This document shows, one piece after another, positions 63,261 to 64,000 of a stretch of 64,000 nt of DNA. The notes below the pieces were generated by a model. The model was not told where the DNA came from. It made no database searches and saw only the letters and a program-made list of their open reading frames with translations. Each line of letters begins with the position of its first letter. Position 1 is the first letter of the stretch. The position numbers and the translations under genes are program-made. This stretch comes from Yersinia enterocolitica subsp. enterocolitica. GTDB taxonomy: Bacteria; Pseudomonadota; Gammaproteobacteria; Enterobacterales; Enterobacteriaceae. The DNA lies in contig NZ_LR590469.1 in the NCBI RefSeq assembly GCF_901472495.1, positions 1,984,001 to 2,048,000 on the forward strand, read 5' to 3'.

Positions 63261-63683
63261 TTGACCTGCCCAAAAACGAATACATGACTATTCTAGTAAT
63301 GTCTCATCTACAATATAAGTATGAGTACATTCCCCATGAAGAAGCGTTTATCCAAGCAACAGATCATCCGTATGCTGCTCCGCAAAGTGGGCCGGTGAAC
63401 ACGGTGTAGAGCTGCGGCTTATCCAGCCCGGGGAAGCCACACCGAATGGTATTATCGAGAACTTCAACGCCGCTTTCGGCACGAACATTGGTTCAGCGAT
63501 ATGGCTCATGCAAGAAATATTATTAGTGAATGGCGGAAAGATTATAATGTCTATAGGCCACACTCAACACGGAGCGACTTGACTCCCCTTGGAGTTTGCA
63601 GCAAACGGGTGTAACGGTGATGTTGACAATGATAAAAATGACATTACTCAATGAGTGCTGGATTTAATTTAGGGGCAGGTCAA
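63261..63683 (+). mobile_element. Internally deleted IS3-family element
   Basis: About 420 bp between inverted ends TTGACCTGCCC and GGGCAGGTCAA. Only the start of OrfA and the end of OrfB remain. It abuts the right end of the intact IS with two bases between. Such ends are typical of another IS3 subgroup. Confidence 0.8.
63336..63614 (+). pseudogene. Fused remnant of IS3 OrfA start and OrfB end
   Basis: MKKRLSKQQIIRMLLRKVGR (OrfA N-terminus) is followed at once by EHGVELRLIQPGEATPNGIIENFN and, in a shifted frame, HEHWFSDMAHARNIISEWRKDYNVYRPHS and SDLTPLEFAANG (OrfB C-terminus). About 0.8 kb of the middle is missing and one frameshift is present. Confidence 0.82.
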
Positions 63684-63938
63684 TCTTCGATTATCCCATA
63701 TCCTTACGACATTTCCGTCTATTATTATCAATCTAATCGTCTATCTATCACTAACAGACAGTCAGATAAGCGAGCATCTTATATTTATTTCGTGGCGTTT
63801 AGATGACAATGTTGATAATGCTTACCTGACAATATTTTTGAAAGATAACTCGTGATATCTGTTGGACTTTCTGGTCAATCTTTCGCAATAATGATTGAGG
63901 ACACTAAATACTCCCACAATAATCTTACTGGAGTTGCA

Positions 63939-64000
63939 ATGGGTCAGGAAAAGCTCTACACCGAAAAAGAACTCAGTTGGTTATCTTTTAATGAACGGGT
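63939..64000 (+). CDS. ppk: Polyphosphate kinase (5' end only)
   Basis: The first 20 residues, MGQEKLYTEKELSWLSFNER, match the start of enterobacterial Ppk, which makes inorganic polyphosphate from ATP. GGAG lies six bases upstream of ATG. The gene continues outside the window. In E. coli ppk is also near purMN. The 255 bp upstream (63684-63938) hold no gene and no convincing Pho box. Confidence 0.9.
   Translation, partial: MGQEKLYTEKELSWLSFNER

Noticed and set aside
63684..63938. Pho box search upstream of ppk
   Set aside because: CAGACAGTCAG-type fragments are present but no pair of 7-bp direct repeats with correct 4-bp spacing was found.

Overview
The window is chromosomal DNA from a Yersinia, most likely of the Y. 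enterocolitica group. The gene order follows the enterobacterial core (cysPUWAM, acrD-ypfM-yffB-dapE-ypfN-ypfH-tmcA-ypfJ, purC-bamC-dapA-gcvR-bcp, perM-bepA-yfgD-hda-uraA-upp-purMN-ppk). Yersinia features are a convergent/divergent nan cluster with an RpiR-type regulator, napFDABC without napGH beside narP, many ERIC-type intergenic repeats (several with an extra ~70-bp internal segment), and a second palindromic repeat family placed just after stop codons. No rRNA, tRNA or CRISPR array was recognised.

Layout. 1-5.2 kb: a CpxAR-like two-component pair (kinase cut by the window edge) divergent from macAB, a TolC-dependent efflux pump; the MacA has a Ser/Thr homopolymer insert. 5.2-10.1 kb: sulfate/thiosulfate uptake cysPUWA plus cysM, with an ERIC element between cysA and cysM. 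10.3-16.6 kb: sialic acid uptake and catabolism (nanT, RpiR regulator, yhcH, nanK, nanE, nanA) tied together by a 15-bp palindrome found three times at the two promoter regions. 16.7-21.4 kb: yfeX, yfeY, a ygiW-like gene, ypeA, hemF, yaiI. 21.5-23.8 kb: an AT-rich pair of orphan regulators (LysR type and RcsA-like LuxR type) followed by a tandem palindromic repeat array. 23.9-33.7 kb: maeB, nudK, a RelE/StbE-type toxin-antitoxin pair with a palindromic operator, napFDABC, narP and a small winged-helix gene. 34.1-39.0 kb: acrD, then an accessory insertion between acrD and ypfM. The insertion holds a 36-codon acidic peptide gene, an intergenic hairpin and a stand-alone YcaO enzyme, which together look like a minimal, undescribed RiPP (modified peptide) locus. 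39.1-60.5 kb: housekeeping genes. 60.7-63.9 kb: an accessory pocket between speG and ppk with an orphan SubB/PltB-like AB5 toxin B subunit, an IS630 remnant, an apparently intact IS3-family (IS407-group) element and an internally deleted IS3-family element. ppk begins at the right edge.

The two places most worth attention are the YcaO/small-peptide locus (37.5-39.0 kb) and the orphan AB5-type B subunit (60.7-61.2 kb). If the latter binds sialoglycans like its relatives, it has a thematic link to the nan genes. All assignments rest on reading the translated sequence and remembered family features; no database search was run.
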